From: Mesorhizobium sp.
GTDB taxonomy: Bacteria; Pseudomonadota; Alphaproteobacteria; Rhizobiales; Rhizobiaceae
Direction: 5' to 3'
DNA length: 33,083 nt
NCBI RefSeq assembly: GCF_005063415.1
Contig: NZ_SUEG01000057.1
Location: 1 to 33,083 of the forward strand
Positions 1 to 8,339 of the stretch are shown piece by piece. The notes under the pieces were generated by a model. The model searched no databases. It was not told the origin of the DNA and was given only the letters and a program-made list of their open reading frames with translations. Positions within the stretch are counted from its first letter, which is position 1. The number at the start of each line of letters is the position of its first letter. The position numbers were made by a program, and so were the translations under genes.

Positions 1-402
1 GAGTTCGGCGGCTTAGGCTATCCCCACCCGATGCCTGACGATGCCAAAAAGATCCTGCTGAAGTTTCGTGACAAGCATGCCGCAGAGCAGGCGGAAACCG
101 GCGCCAACACGACCATCGCCGTGATCGCCACCGATGCGGTACTCACCAAGGCCGCCGCGAAACGCCTGGCGATATCAGCGCATGACGGCTTTGTCCGTGC
201 CATTTGGCCGACGCACACGCCCGCAGACGGCGATCTGGTCTTCGCGCTGGCAACGGGCAAGAGCGGCATCGAGCTCGCACCCAACGATGCCATCGATCTC
301 TACGCCGCGGCCGGCGCCACGATGGCGCGCGCCATCAGCCGCGGCGTCTTTGCCGCGACGCCGGCCGAGGGCGATCTGTTCCCGGTCTGGTCGTCGCGCT
401 GA
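1..402 (+). CDS. P1-family peptidase (DmpA-like), C-terminal part, 5' end outside window
   Basis: The reading frame is open from the first base, so this is the 3' part of a longer gene; the ATG at 31 is internal. The visible 133 residues match the C-terminal part of the P1 (S58) peptidase family, also called L-aminopeptidase/D-esterase or DmpA. These proteins cleave themselves into two chains and use the new N-terminal Ser or Thr as nucleophile. The segment GANTTIAVIATDA (about residues 34-46 of the visible part) looks like the start of the small chain, where the nucleophile would lie; I cannot say which Thr it is. The end of the family fold, with DGDLVFALATG and a C-terminal alpha-beta stretch, is present and the stop at 400-402 is normal. 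Substrate is unknown. The next gene converges on it from the other strand. Confidence 0.85.
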   Translation, partial: EFGGLGYPHPMPDDAKKILLKFRDKHAAEQAETGANTTIAVIATDAVLTKAAAKRLAISAHDGFVRAIWPTHTPADGDLVFALATGKSGIELAPNDAIDLYAAAGATMARAISRGVFAATPAEGDLFPVWSSR

Positions 403-449
403 CCGCGCCACGCTCATTCGGGTGAGCCGTAATCAGACTGGACTTAAGA

Positions 450-704
450 TCAGGTGGGTTCGGATTTTTCTTCTTCGAACGTGACCGCAACATCCGAGTT
501 TGCTGAGAGCCGCACCTTCTGGCCCTCGACCTCGGCGACAAGGCTGAGAGGAATGAAGTGGTGATGGCCCCTGTGAGCGCCCTCGCCGCTGTCGCGCTTG
601 GTCAGCTTGATACGATCTCCGTCAACCTTGTCGACGGTACCGACATGGACGCCGTCGGCGCCGATCACTTCCATACGTTCACGAATCTTGGCTGCATTTG
701 TCAT
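450..704 (-). CDS. DUF2171 domain protein
   Basis: An 84-residue protein that opens with the DUF2171 pattern: an N-terminal helix, then EVIGADGVHVGTVDKVDGDRIKL, a small beta-barrel-like stretch resembling PRC-barrel proteins, followed by a His-rich loop (GHHHFIPLSLV) and an acidic tail. Function of the family is not established; these short proteins are common in alphaproteobacteria, often in several copies. The start at 704 is supported by a purine-rich AGGGAGA about 6 nt upstream on the minus strand. Its upstream region (705-939) holds two strong inverted repeats and no gene. It converges on the peptidase gene with a 47-bp gap. Confidence 0.8.
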   Translation of the reverse strand: MTNAAKIRERMEVIGADGVHVGTVDKVDGDRIKLTKRDSGEGAHRGHHHFIPLSLVAEVEGQKVRLSANSDVAVTFEEEKSEPT

Positions 705-715
705 GGGGGTCTCCC

Positions 716-759
716 TTAGAGCGCCGCTCGTCCTTTTGAACGCGCAAAGGACGCTCTAA
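716..759. repeat. Compound inverted repeat, likely dispersed rhizobial palindrome
   Basis: The arms CGTCCTTT (729-736) and AAAGGACG (746-753) pair perfectly around a 9-nt loop. An outer pair, TTAGAG (716-721) and CTCTAA (754-759), extends the stem across an asymmetric 7-nt bulge. It lies just upstream of the DUF2171 start. From memory, elements with this outline occur many times between genes in rhizobial genomes; only this one copy is visible here. Confidence 0.6.
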
Positions 760-778
760 ACATTTTGAATCAATGCAC

Positions 779-818
779 CGTGCCTTCCGAAGATCGATCC
801 TGATTTTCGGAAGGCACG
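779..818. repeat. 13-bp perfect inverted repeat
   Basis: CGTGCCTTCCGAA (779-791) is the exact reverse complement of TTCGGAAGGCACG (806-818), with a 14-nt loop containing GATCGATCC. There is no T-tract on either strand, so it is not an obvious terminator. The TTCCGAA...TTCGGAA core resembles intergenic palindromes that recur in Rhizobiales. It occupies the divergent gap between the DUF2171 and DUF2259 genes. Confidence 0.65.
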
Positions 819-951
819 ATGCGGTGAAGCTGCCGACAATAACAAACGACGGCCGGATTGGATGCACTGACTTGGTGTTTCAGTCAGCACGATCTTTTGA
901 CGGCATCGTGATAGGAATTTAACGGCGTCGACCGCCTGAATGGAAAGCCCC

Positions 952-1677
952 ATGCGAAATCTTGCCCTGTTTGCCGTCTGCCTGCTTGCCCCGCTTGCAA
1001 CCTTGGCCGCCGCCCACGCAGGCGATGTCGCCGAGCTTGAGATCCTCGGCTTCAGCCGTGATGGCGGGGTCTTTGCCTTCGAGGAATACGGCGTCCAGGA
1101 CGGATCGGGATTTCCCTATGCGAACCGCTATTATATCGACACGGCCGACGACAGTTTCCTGAAGGGTTCGCCGATCCGTGTCCGGCTCGACGACGAGAAT
1201 GCCGCGGTGGACGCAGCGCGGCTGCAGGCCCGGCAAAAGGGCGAAGCGATCGTCAGTCAGGCGGAACTCACGGCAAATCGCGGCATCACCGCCGGCTTCA
1301 ACCCGGTGACCGAGCTTTCTGCCGACCCCTTCCGCATGGTGGTCAATCCGCGCCCGATCTTTTCGCCGGTCGACGATCCGCTCGAGTTCCGGCTCGACCA
1401 GATCGGCATGAACGACACCGAACGCTGCCAGAGCCAGGGTGAGATCAATGGCTTTCGCCTGCTGCGCATCGAAGCGAGAGACGGCGGCCTGACGAGGATT
1501 ATTCACGAGGACAAATCGATCCCGCAAAGCAGAGGCTGTCCGAATGGCTACCAGATCGGAGCGGTTCAGACATTTTCGCTGGATAGCCTCAGCGCCTATG
1601 CCGTGCTGATCGCGGTGCGCCAATACGGCTTCGAAGGGCCGGACTATCGCTGGATCGCGGTGACCGGCCGCCTGTGA
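952..1677 (+). CDS. DUF2259 predicted secreted protein
   Basis: A 241-residue protein with a clear signal peptide (MRNLALFAVCLLAPLATLAA, then AHA before the mature part), so it is probably periplasmic. The mature region begins with ELEILGFSRDGGVFAFEEYG, typical of DUF2259 proteins, which are uncharacterised. Two Cys residues in the C-terminal half (in ERCQS and RGCPN) could form a disulfide. I chose the ATG at 952 rather than 940 because it puts the basic residue and the hydrophobic core in normal signal-peptide register. The stop TGA overlaps a GTG start of the next gene, which suggests translational coupling. Confidence 0.8.
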   Translation: MRNLALFAVCLLAPLATLAAAHAGDVAELEILGFSRDGGVFAFEEYGVQDGSGFPYANRYYIDTADDSFLKGSPIRVRLDDENAAVDAARLQARQKGEAIVSQAELTANRGITAGFNPVTELSADPFRMVVNPRPIFSPVDDPLEFRLDQIGMNDTERCQSQGEINGFRLLRIEARDGGLTRIIHEDKSIPQSRGCPNGYQIGAVQTFSLDSLSAYAVLIAVRQYGFEGPDYRWIAVTGRL

Positions 1678-2189
1678 CGTTCCCCGCCATGCGATATCGC
1701 GCTCTGTGCCGTCTCCGCCGCGCTCTGCCGTCGCTGCGCACCGCATTTGCCGGTGCCTTGCTGTGGGCCACAGCGATGGGCGCCAGCGCGCTGCTCAATC
1801 TGCTGCAGTACGATTGGGAGACCCCGGCAAAGATCCGCTTCGTCGCGCTGGTTTATGCTGCCGGCGGTGCGCTGGCTTTCCCGGTTGGGCTGTTCCTGGC
1901 GCGGCTCGTCTCGCTCGGACGCCACTGGGAGATTGCCCTCGCCGCCGCCTTCGTCTGCCTTCTCGCAGCGACGATCGCCTGCACCGGCGCCCTCTTTGGG
2001 CTGCAATACCGCTCCTACTATGTCCAATGGCATGCGCCCGCGTTCACCATCACTTGGGCTTTCCAGTTCGTGTTCACGATGTTGACGGCACTCTATCAGT
2101 TCGTCGTCCTCGGCATCCGGCTGTATATTCCGCTCGGTTTCATTGCGCTCGCTGTCACCAGTGTCTGGTTTGCGCGCCAGCAACGTTGA
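1674..2189 (+). CDS. Four-helix inner-membrane protein, unknown function
   Basis: A 171-residue protein with about four membrane segments (roughly residues 22-42, 55-80, 87-110 and 120-160) and a short basic N-terminus. No enzyme motif is visible and I do not recognise the family. The start is a GTG at 1674 that overlaps the preceding stop by 4 nt; an ATG at 1689 is an alternative. Coupling to the secreted DUF2259 protein suggests the two are made together, but nothing in the sequence shows a shared task. A hairpin overlaps its stop codon, and purB follows after 59 bp. Confidence 0.65.
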   Translation: MTFPAMRYRALCRLRRALPSLRTAFAGALLWATAMGASALLNLLQYDWETPAKIRFVALVYAAGGALAFPVGLFLARLVSLGRHWEIALAAAFVCLLAATIACTGALFGLQYRSYYVQWHAPAFTITWAFQFVFTMLTALYQFVVLGIRLYIPLGFIALAVTSVWFARQQR

Positions 2190-2228
2190 GCATTTTGCCT
2201 GCCTCTGTTAGGACGCGGGCAAATGCTC
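2188..2228. repeat. Inverted repeat between membrane-protein gene and purB
   Basis: GAGCATTT(T)GCC (2188-2199) pairs with GGCAAATGCTC (2218-2228), an 11-bp stem with one bulged T and an 18-nt loop. The left arm overlaps the TGA stop of the upstream gene and the right arm ends 20 bp before the purB start. It lacks a T-tract. It may be a dispersed palindrome or an RNA structure in the purB leader. Confidence 0.5.
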
Positions 2229-2248
2229 TCGCAAGTCAGGACCGACTG

Positions 2249-3556
2249 ATGATCCCTCGCTACTCCCGGCCGGAAATGGTGGCCATCTGGTCGCCCGAAA
2301 CCCGGTTCCGCATCTGGTTCGAGATCGAGGCCTACGCGTGCGACGCGTTGGCCGAGCTCGGCGTCATCCCGAACGAGGCCGCCAAGACCATCTGGGAGAA
2401 AGGCGGGGCGGCGAAGTTCGATGTCGAAGCGATCGACGAGATCGAGCGCGTCACCAAGCACGACGTCATCGCCTTTCTCACCCATCTTGCCGAATTCGTC
2501 GGGCCGGATGCCCGCTTCATCCACCAGGGCATGACATCCTCCGACGTTCTCGACACCTGTTTTGCCGTGCAGCTCACCCGTGCCAGCGACATCCTCCTGG
2601 CCGACATTGACGGGCTGCTTGCGGCGCTCAAGCGCCGCGCCTTCGAGCACAAGGACACGATCACAATCGGCCGCAGCCATGGCATCCATGCCGAGCCGAC
2701 CACCTTCGGCGTCAAGCTGGCGCAGGCCTATGCCGAATTCTCGCGTTGCCGCGAGAGGCTGGTGCACGCACGCGAGGACATCGCCACCTGTGCCATCTCC
2801 GGTGCGGTCGGCACCTTCGCCAATATCGACCCCTATGTCGAAGAATATGTGGCCAAGAAACTCGGACTGAAACCGGAGCCGGTGTCGACGCAGGTGATCC
2901 CGCGCGACCGCCATGCGATGTTCTTCGCCACTCTCGGCGTCATCGCCTCGTCGATCGAGCGGCTGGCGATCGAGGTGCGCCATCTGCAGCGCACTGAGGT
3001 GCTCGAGGCAGAAGAGTACTTTTCACCCGGACAGAAGGGTTCGTCGGCGATGCCGCACAAGCGCAACCCGGTGCTGACCGAGAACCTCACCGGCCTTGCC
3101 CGCATGGTGCGCTCCTTCGCATTGCCGGCAATGGAGAATGTGGCGCTCTGGCACGAGCGCGACATCTCGCATTCCTCGGTCGAGCGCATGATCGGGCCCG
3201 ACGCGACGGTGACGCTCGATTTCGCGCTCTCACGGCTGACCAGCGTTGTCGACAAACTGCTCGTCTACCCCGACAACATGCTGAAGAACATGAACAAATT
3301 CCGCGGCCTTGTGCATTCGCAGCGCGTGCTGCTAGCGCTGACGCAAGCCGGCGTTTCGCGCGAGGACGCCTACCGGCTGGTGCAGCGCAATGCGATGAAG
3401 GTTTGGGAGCAAGGCGCTGATTTTCTTGAAGAACTTCTGGCCGACAAGGACGTTGTCGCAGCCTTGCCCGAGGCCGAGATCCGCGAGAAATTCGACTTGG
3501 GCTATCATACCAAGCACGTCGATACGATCTTCAGCCGAGTGTTTGGAGAAGCCTGA
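2249..3556 (+). CDS. purB: Adenylosuccinate lyase
   Basis: A 435-residue enzyme of the fumarase/aspartase superfamily. It cleaves SAICAR to AICAR plus fumarate and adenylosuccinate to AMP plus fumarate, so it acts twice in purine synthesis. The superfamily signature [10 protein letters not shown] is at about residues 265-274, in the flexible loop holding the catalytic serine. TSSD (97-100) and [10 protein letters not shown] (141-150) supply other active-site residues. Length is normal. The frame stays open upstream to 1706, but the ATG at 2249 is preceded by a purine stretch (GTCAGGA) and matches the family start. The stop overlaps the start of the next gene by 1 nt (TGATG). Confidence 0.96.
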   Translation: MIPRYSRPEMVAIWSPETRFRIWFEIEAYACDALAELGVIPNEAAKTIWEKGGAAKFDVEAIDEIERVTKHDVIAFLTHLAEFVGPDARFIHQGMTSSDVLDTCFAVQLTRASDILLADIDGLLAALKRRAFEHKDTITIGRSHGIHAEPTTFGVKLAQAYAEFSRCRERLVHAREDIATCAISGAVGTFANIDPYVEEYVAKKLGLKPEPVSTQVIPRDRHAMFFATLGVIASSIERLAIEVRHLQRTEVLEAEEYFSPGQKGSSAMPHKRNPVLTENLTGLARMVRSFALPAMENVALWHERDISHSSVERMIGPDATVTLDFALSRLTSVVDKLLVYPDNMLKNMNKFRGLVHSQRVLLALTQAGVSREDAYRLVQRNAMKVWEQGADFLEELLADKDVVAALPEAEIREKFDLGYHTKHVDTIFSRVFGEA

Positions 3557-4128
3557 TGATTTCGGCGGCCGGAGATTTCGATTTCCTTGCCCTGCCCGGG
3601 CGCGGCAATTCCGGGCCCGATCATTGGATGTCGCATTGGTGCCGGGTGTTCCCCAATTCGAGCCGCGTGCTGCAGGCCGAGTGGGACCGGCCGAAGCCTG
3701 AAGACTGGATCGGCCAGGTAGATGCCGCGGTGGCCGCGGCACCGCGCCGCATCGTGCTGCTTGCGCATTCGCTGGCGGTGGCGACGGCGGTGAAGTGGGC
3801 TGCTAGCGCCAGTCAAAGCCAACTCGACAAGGTCGCGGCGGCATTCCTGGTTGCCGCGACCAATGTCGAGGATGCCGATCCCTCATTCGACGCGGTGCGC
3901 CCGTTCGCGCCGATGCCGCTGAAGCGCCTGCCCTTCCCGACATTGGTGGTGGCGAGCCGCAGCGACCCACGCGTCACCTTCGACAAGGCGACCGCTTTTG
4001 CCGCCGCCTGGGGTGCGGATATCGCCGATGCCGGCGATCTTGGCCATATGGGGAACGAGGCCGGCCTGGGCGTATGGCCAGCGGGCCTGCTCATGCTTGG
4101 GCGCCTGCTTGAGAAGGCGAACCTCTAG
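3556..4128 (+). CDS. RBBP9/YdeN-family serine hydrolase (copy 1)
   Basis: A 190-residue alpha/beta hydrolase of the RBBP9/YdeN type. The family opening PGRGNSGPDHW is at residues 14-24. The nucleophile elbow AHSLAVA puts the catalytic Ser at 72; Asp137 (in SRSDPR) and His164 (in LGHMG) complete a plausible triad. The residue after SL is Ala rather than the usual Gly, a small departure. No signal peptide, so cytoplasmic. Bacterial members are mostly uncharacterised small-ester hydrolases. Its start overlaps the purB stop by 1 nt, so it is very likely translated with purB. A clear paralogue lies at 5205-5762. Confidence 0.85.
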   Translation: MISAAGDFDFLALPGRGNSGPDHWMSHWCRVFPNSSRVLQAEWDRPKPEDWIGQVDAAVAAAPRRIVLLAHSLAVATAVKWAASASQSQLDKVAAAFLVAATNVEDADPSFDAVRPFAPMPLKRLPFPTLVVASRSDPRVTFDKATAFAAAWGADIADAGDLGHMGNEAGLGVWPAGLLMLGRLLEKANL

Positions 4129-4129
4129 C

Positions 4130-4942
4130 CTACGCCTTACCGGGAACCGTCCTTATCACCGTGCCCCACGGATCCTCGCGGGTGGTCTCGCTTGCGGCAT
4201 TGTCCGAACGCATCTCGACCCAGGCCAGGCCGGAGCGGGCGGGATCGCGGCGACCGGCGCCGACGCTCTGCCATGCATTTGCGCCAATGTGGTGATGATA
4301 GCCGCCGGACGACAGGAACACCGCCGCGCCATCGTATTTTGCAACGGTGTCGAAACCGAACTCCTGATGCCACCATGCTTCGGCTTCTTCCGGCTTGCCA
4401 ACCCGCAAATGGACGTGGCCGATAATGCTGTTTTCCGGCGCGCCCTGCCAGCCGGTGTCGCCGGCCGGCACCTCGGCAACGACCGACGGAATGTTCAGCC
4501 GCTCCGTCGCCATCGCTATCTTGTCGCCGTTCCATTTCCAATCCTGGGGGCGGCGGTCGGCATAGATCTCGATGCCGTTGCCTTCCGGGTCGGTAAGATA
4601 AAGCGCCTCGCTGACCAGATGATCGGATGCGCCCTCGATGCCGATCTTGCCGGCGATGGCGTGATTGATCCAGCGGCCGAGATCGGCCCGACTGGGTAGC
4701 AGGAAGGCGGTGTGGAAAAGACCGGCGCTGCGCGGGTCATCGGGTTTCGCAGCCGGATCCGCTTCGATGTCGAGCAAAGGGCGATTGACTGCGCCGAGCG
4801 TAATCGTGCCGCCGGCGCGGCTCAGTTCCTGCAAACCGACGACTTTGCGATAGTAGGCAGCGAGATTCTCTGCATCCCGCGCCCGCAAGCCGACGCGGGC
4901 AACGCTGACCGGGGTCGTCGCGGCAAAAGGCAGTTCGCTCAT
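4130..4942 (-). CDS. Two-domain VOC protein, CatE-like extradiol dioxygenase
   Basis: About 270 residues carrying two glyoxalase/dioxygenase (VOC) modules, at roughly 12-120 and 160-260, the layout of CatE-type catechol-2,3-dioxygenases. In the second module GHVHLRV, GYHHHIGANAW and WVEM supply the His-His-Glu expected for a metal site. The first module starts VARVGLRARD and lacks the corresponding His, as is usual for the structural half. The start at 4942 (MSEL) is preferred over an upstream in-frame start at 4981, because GGAG lies about 8 nt before it. Substrate cannot be read from the sequence. It ends 1 bp from the converging hydrolase gene. Confidence 0.8.
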   Translation of the reverse strand: MSELPFAATTPVSVARVGLRARDAENLAAYYRKVVGLQELSRAGGTITLGAVNRPLLDIEADPAAKPDDPRSAGLFHTAFLLPSRADLGRWINHAIAGKIGIEGASDHLVSEALYLTDPEGNGIEIYADRRPQDWKWNGDKIAMATERLNIPSVVAEVPAGDTGWQGAPENSIIGHVHLRVGKPEEAEAWWHQEFGFDTVAKYDGAAVFLSSGGYHHHIGANAWQSVGAGRRDPARSGLAWVEMRSDNAASETTREDPWGTVIRTVPGKA

Positions 4943-5204
4943 CAAAGTGCTCCGTTCAGGCGGCGCTCGACAAGCTTCCAATGGAGGAACCCGGCGCCAT
5001 CAATCATTCTACGCCGTGTCCGTGCCAAAATCTCGGAACAGCCATTCTTTTCTAGCGACAGATCGTCGATCGCGATCGTTCACACAAGAGCGCAAGAAGC
5101 GAACATGGTGTTCACAATAGCGAGCAGAACCGGGCTCGTGAGAGGCCGTTTGCGTGTCGCTGTTGAGTTCATACCTGGTTGCACCCGACAGCGCCTCTCG
5201 CTAC

Positions 5205-5762
5205 ATGCGCGCCATGAAAGTCAGGGAAGCAGATATTCTCATCGTGCCGGGCTACACCAATTCCGGCCCCGATCATTGGCAGAGCCGCTGGCAGTCGAAA
5301 CTGTCGACAGCGCGCCGCGTCGAACAGACGGAATGGTCGAAGCCGGTGCGCGAGGATTGGACGTCCGGTGTCGCCAAGGCGGTTAACGAGGCCGAGCGGC
5401 CGGTCGTCATCGTCGCCCATTCGCTTGGCGTCGCCGCGGTCATCCAGGCCTTGCCTCGGTTTGAGCGGCCGGTCGCCGGCGCTTTTTTCGTGGCGCCGCC
5501 CGATGTCGCCAATCCAGAGATAAAGCCGAGGCACCTGATGACCTTCGGTCCCTATCCGCGCGACCCGCTGCCGTTTCCGTCGGTGGTGATCGCCAGCCGC
5601 AACGACCCGTTCTGCGCCTTCGGCGTCGCCGAGGACATTGCCGCGGCGTGGGGTTCGCTGTTCATCGACGCCGGCGATGCCGGCCATCTCAACGCGGATT
5701 CCGGCTTTGGCCCCTGGCCCGAAGGATCGATGACGTTCGCGAAATTCCTGACGGATCTCTAG
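5205..5762 (+). CDS. RBBP9/YdeN-family serine hydrolase (copy 2)
   Basis: Paralogue of the hydrolase at 3556-4128, with the same opening (PGYTNSGPDHW), the more canonical elbow AHSLGVA, an Asp in SRNDPF and a His in AGHLN. The start is uncertain: ATG at 5205, ATG at 5214 (MKVREADILIV) and GTG at 5154 are in frame, and none has a strong ribosome-binding site. The shorter starts fit the family length of about 180-185 residues. It converges on the aldolase gene, with which it shares 4 bp at the stop codons. Confidence 0.85.
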   Translation: MRAMKVREADILIVPGYTNSGPDHWQSRWQSKLSTARRVEQTEWSKPVREDWTSGVAKAVNEAERPVVIVAHSLGVAAVIQALPRFERPVAGAFFVAPPDVANPEIKPRHLMTFGPYPRDPLPFPSVVIASRNDPFCAFGVAEDIAAAWGSLFIDAGDAGHLNADSGFGPWPEGSMTFAKFLTDL

Positions 5763-6532
5763 GAAGCGATTGAGCCTCTGACGCTGTTCAGCAGGGTCTT
5801 TGCCCCAAGCGAAATCAGCGAATGCTCGGAACCCATCGCCAGCAGCCGGTAGCCCATCGACACCACGCGACCGGCAATGGCCGGTTCCATCACATAGATC
5901 GCCGCATGCTTGCCGGCCTTGCGGGTGCGCTCGGCGATCGAGGCGACGGTCTCCATCATGCTCTCCAGCGTCGAACTGACGGTGGTCCCCTTCGACCAGG
6001 CGATCGAGAAATCCGACGGGCCGAGGAAGATGCCGTCGATACCCGGCGTGTCGAGAATGCCGTCGAGTGCAGCAAGCGCGGCGCGCGTTTCGACCATGGC
6101 GAACGCCATGGTGCGCTGGTTGCTGTCGCGCAGCCAGTCGGCATAGTCGCCCTTGCCATGGCGCGGAAAAGCATAGGTCGGGCCCCAGGAGCGCTCGCCG
6201 AGTGGCGGGTATTTCATGGCGGCGGCAAACAGCTTTGCGTCCGCCACCGAATTCACCATCGGGGCGATCACAGCCTCGGCGCCGAAGTCGAGCGCGCGGC
6301 TGGCCATGTCGAAGCGGCCGACCGGGATGCGCACCAAAGCCGGCTTGTTGGCGGCCAGCACCGGCACAAGCCCGCGCAGCACGCTGTCCTCGTGATGGCC
6401 ACCATGCTGCATGTCGAGCGTAACCGCGTCGAACCCTTGTCTGGCCAGTATCTCGACCGTCAAGGCATCCGGCACGCCGGACCATGCAGTGAACAGCGTC
6501 TCGTCGGCCGCAAGGCGTGACTTCAGGGACAT
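5759..6532 (-). CDS. HpcH/HpaI-family aldolase
   Basis: A 257-residue class II pyruvate aldolase-type TIM barrel. Expected catalytic residues are all present: His43 in LDMQHG, Arg68 in LVRIP, and the metal ligands Glu149 (in VETR) and Asp174 (in GPSDFS). The family condenses or cleaves 4-hydroxy-2-oxo acids with a divalent metal; relatives act on 4-hydroxy-2-oxoheptanedioate, 2-keto-3-deoxy-L-rhamnonate and similar compounds, and the substrate here is open. The start MSLKSRL at 6532 is preferred; the frame continues to 6586, but upstream residues are not family-like. No associated catabolic operon is visible. Confidence 0.88.
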   Translation of the reverse strand: MSLKSRLAADETLFTAWSGVPDALTVEILARQGFDAVTLDMQHGGHHEDSVLRGLVPVLAANKPALVRIPVGRFDMASRALDFGAEAVIAPMVNSVADAKLFAAAMKYPPLGERSWGPTYAFPRHGKGDYADWLRDSNQRTMAFAMVETRAALAALDGILDTPGIDGIFLGPSDFSIAWSKGTTVSSTLESMMETVASIAERTRKAGKHAAIYVMEPAIAGRVVSMGYRLLAMGSEHSLISLGAKTLLNSVRGSIAS

Positions 6533-6585
6533 TGGTGATTTCCTCTTTGGCTGCAGCAATTCAGCCGGAAATGACCGTAAAGGCA

Positions 6586-6616
6586 AAGAAAAACCGCCCG
6601 GTTAGGCCGGGCGGTC
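6586..6616 (-). terminator. Rho-independent terminator after the DUF1476 gene
   Basis: An 8-bp perfect stem (6593-6600 with 6608-6615, all but two pairs G-C) and a 7-nt loop, followed on the minus strand by TTTTTCTTT. It lies 37 bp beyond the stop of the DUF1476 gene and before the aldolase start, so it separates the two minus-strand genes. Confidence 0.85.
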
Positions 6617-6652
6617 GATTGGTCCAGCATTCGATCGATACCGGCGGAAGGA

Positions 6653-6973
6653 TCAGGTGTTCTTGATCTGCTCGATCGCCTGCGCCATCAATTCATCCAT
6701 GGTGCGGCGGATCTGATGGTCCGACTGGTCGATGCCGGCCGCATCGAAATCCTTGCGTATCTTGCGGAAAACGTCGTGATCGCCGGCTTCCTCGATGTCG
6801 CTGACGACCACTTCCCTGGCATAAGCGTCGGCGTCAGCGCCTGACTTGCCGAGCTTTTCGGCAGCCCACAGGCCGAGCGCTCTGTTGCGGCGTGCCGCGG
6901 CCTTGAACCGAAGTTCCTCGTCGAATGCGAATTTGCGCTCAAAGCCCTCTTCGCGGTCTTTCATGCTGCTCAT
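6653..6973 (-). CDS. DUF1476 protein, F1-ATPase inhibitor zeta-subunit family
   Basis: A 106-residue mostly helical protein with the family opening MKDREEGFERKFAFDEE and the later stretch RNRALGLWAAEKLG. The DUF1476 family includes the zeta subunit that inhibits the F1Fo ATP synthase in Paracoccus and related alphaproteobacteria, where the N-terminal segment blocks rotation. Function in rhizobia is inferred from the family. The start at 6973 is chosen because GGAGGG lies about 5 nt upstream; an ATG 9 nt further in is possible. It is divergent from purC, a common arrangement in Rhizobiales as I remember it. Confidence 0.88.
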   Translation of the reverse strand: MSSMKDREEGFERKFAFDEELRFKAAARRNRALGLWAAEKLGKSGADADAYAREVVVSDIEEAGDHDVFRKIRKDFDAAGIDQSDHQIRRTMDELMAQAIEQIKNT

Positions 6974-7243
6974 GGCATCCCTCCGTGAAATCCGATTCGT
7001 TGCGCCAATATGTGTTGCCGGAGCACAAACCAAAAGGGCGCCGGGCGGTCAATATGCTACATTGGTTGCTGCGCTGCGGCATTTCGGTCCCCGAAAGCGG
7101 TTGATTGAAAGGATTTGCCGATTGAGCAAACAGTGCGATTGGGATAGACACCGGCATTGAACCCCACCGTCGCCATCTTATTTTAGGCAGACGGACATGA
7201 ACTGGTCGCTTGCCGCCTGCCCGCAAATCCAGAGAAAAATCAG

Positions 7244-8038
7244 ATGAAAAATCGCCGCCGCATTTATGAAGGCAAGGCCAAGATCCTTTATGAGGGACCG
7301 GAGCCTGGCACGCTGATCCAGTTCTTCAAGGACGACGCTACCGCTTTCAACAAGAAGAAGCATGAAATCGTCGATGGCAAAGGCGTGCTCAACAACCGCA
7401 TTTCCGAACACATCTTCAATCATCTCAACCGGATGGGCATTCCGACCCACTTCATCCGCCGGCTCAACATGCGCGAGCAGCTGATCAAGGAAGTCGAGAT
7501 CATCCCGCTCGAAGTGGTGGTGCGCAACGTCGCCGCAGGCTCGCTGGCCAAGCGCCTGGGCATCGAGGAAGGCACCGTGCTGCCGCGCTCGATCATCGAA
7601 TTCTACTACAAGGCCGATGCGCTCGACGATCCGATGGTATCGGAAGAGCATATCACCGCCTTCGGCTGGGCGAGCCCGCAGGAGATCGACGATGTCATGG
7701 CGCTGGCCATTCGCGTCAACGACTTCCTGTCCGGTCTGTTCATGGGTGTCGGCATCCAGCTCGTCGACTTCAAGATCGAATGCGGCCGCCTGTTCGAAGG
7801 CGATATGATGCGCATCGTCGTCGCCGACGAGATCTCGCCGGACTCATGCCGGCTGTGGGACGTGGCGACGCAGGACAAGCTCGACAAGGACCGCTTCCGC
7901 CGCGACATGGGCGGGCTCGTCGAAGCTTATCAGGAAGTTGCCCGCCGCCTCGGGATCATGAACGAGAACGAACCGCCGCGCCCTGCCGGACCGGTGCTCG
8001 TCGCATCGACCGACGGTGTCAAAGGCAAGCCGCACTGA
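7244..8038 (+). CDS. purC: SAICAR synthetase
   Basis: 264 residues; catalyses ATP-dependent joining of aspartate to CAIR to give SAICAR. It begins [15 protein letters not shown], the nucleotide-binding hairpin of the family, and carries both signatures: [14 protein letters not shown] (87-100) and LVDFKIECG. In the second, Cys replaces the commoner Phe, which is usual in one branch of the family. Length is normal. It heads the run purC-purS-orf-purQ; the promoter is expected in the 270 bp shared with the divergent DUF1476 gene, but I could not pick clear -35/-10 boxes. A short C-terminal extension rich in Pro precedes the stop. Confidence 0.96.
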   Translation: MKNRRRIYEGKAKILYEGPEPGTLIQFFKDDATAFNKKKHEIVDGKGVLNNRISEHIFNHLNRMGIPTHFIRRLNMREQLIKEVEIIPLEVVVRNVAAGSLAKRLGIEEGTVLPRSIIEFYYKADALDDPMVSEEHITAFGWASPQEIDDVMALAIRVNDFLSGLFMGVGIQLVDFKIECGRLFEGDMMRIVVADEISPDSCRLWDVATQDKLDKDRFRRDMGGLVEAYQEVARRLGIMNENEPPRPAGPVLVASTDGVKGKPH

Positions 8039-8069
8039 CGGCTTGCCCGCTCAACAGGTGAACAGGAGC

Positions 8070-8321
8070 ATGTCCAGCGTGATCAAGGCCCGCATTACCG
8101 TAACCCTCAAGAACGGCGTGCTCGACCCACAAGGCAAGGCAATCGAGCATGCGCTTTCCGGAATGGGTTTCGGCGGCGTCGGCCAGGTGCGGCAAGGCAA
8201 GGTTTTCGATATCGAGCTTGCCGAGGGCGACAGGGCCAAGGCCGAGGCGGATCTGAAAGCCATGTGCGACAAGCTTCTGGCGAATACGGTGATTGAGAAT
8301 TATAGTGTGGCCATTACCTGA
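8070..8321 (+). CDS. purS: Phosphoribosylformylglycinamidine synthase subunit PurS
   Basis: An 83-residue protein with the PurS pattern: ARITVTLKNGVLDPQGKAIEH, then GFGGVGQVRQGKVFDIEL, and a C-terminal NTVIENYSVAI. PurS is the small structural subunit that docks the glutaminase PurQ onto the synthetase PurL. The ATG at 8070 is set by AGGAG at 8064-8068; the longer frame back to 8016 overlaps purC and has no support. It is 31 bp after purC. Confidence 0.95.
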   Translation: MSSVIKARITVTLKNGVLDPQGKAIEHALSGMGFGGVGQVRQGKVFDIELAEGDRAKAEADLKAMCDKLLANTVIENYSVAIT

Positions 8322-8339
8322 GGTTGTGCCGGAGGGTAT

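Noticed and set aside
1706..2248. Upstream extension of the purB frame
   Set aside because: It is antiphase to the membrane protein gene, Arg/Pro-rich, and not part of any adenylosuccinate lyase.
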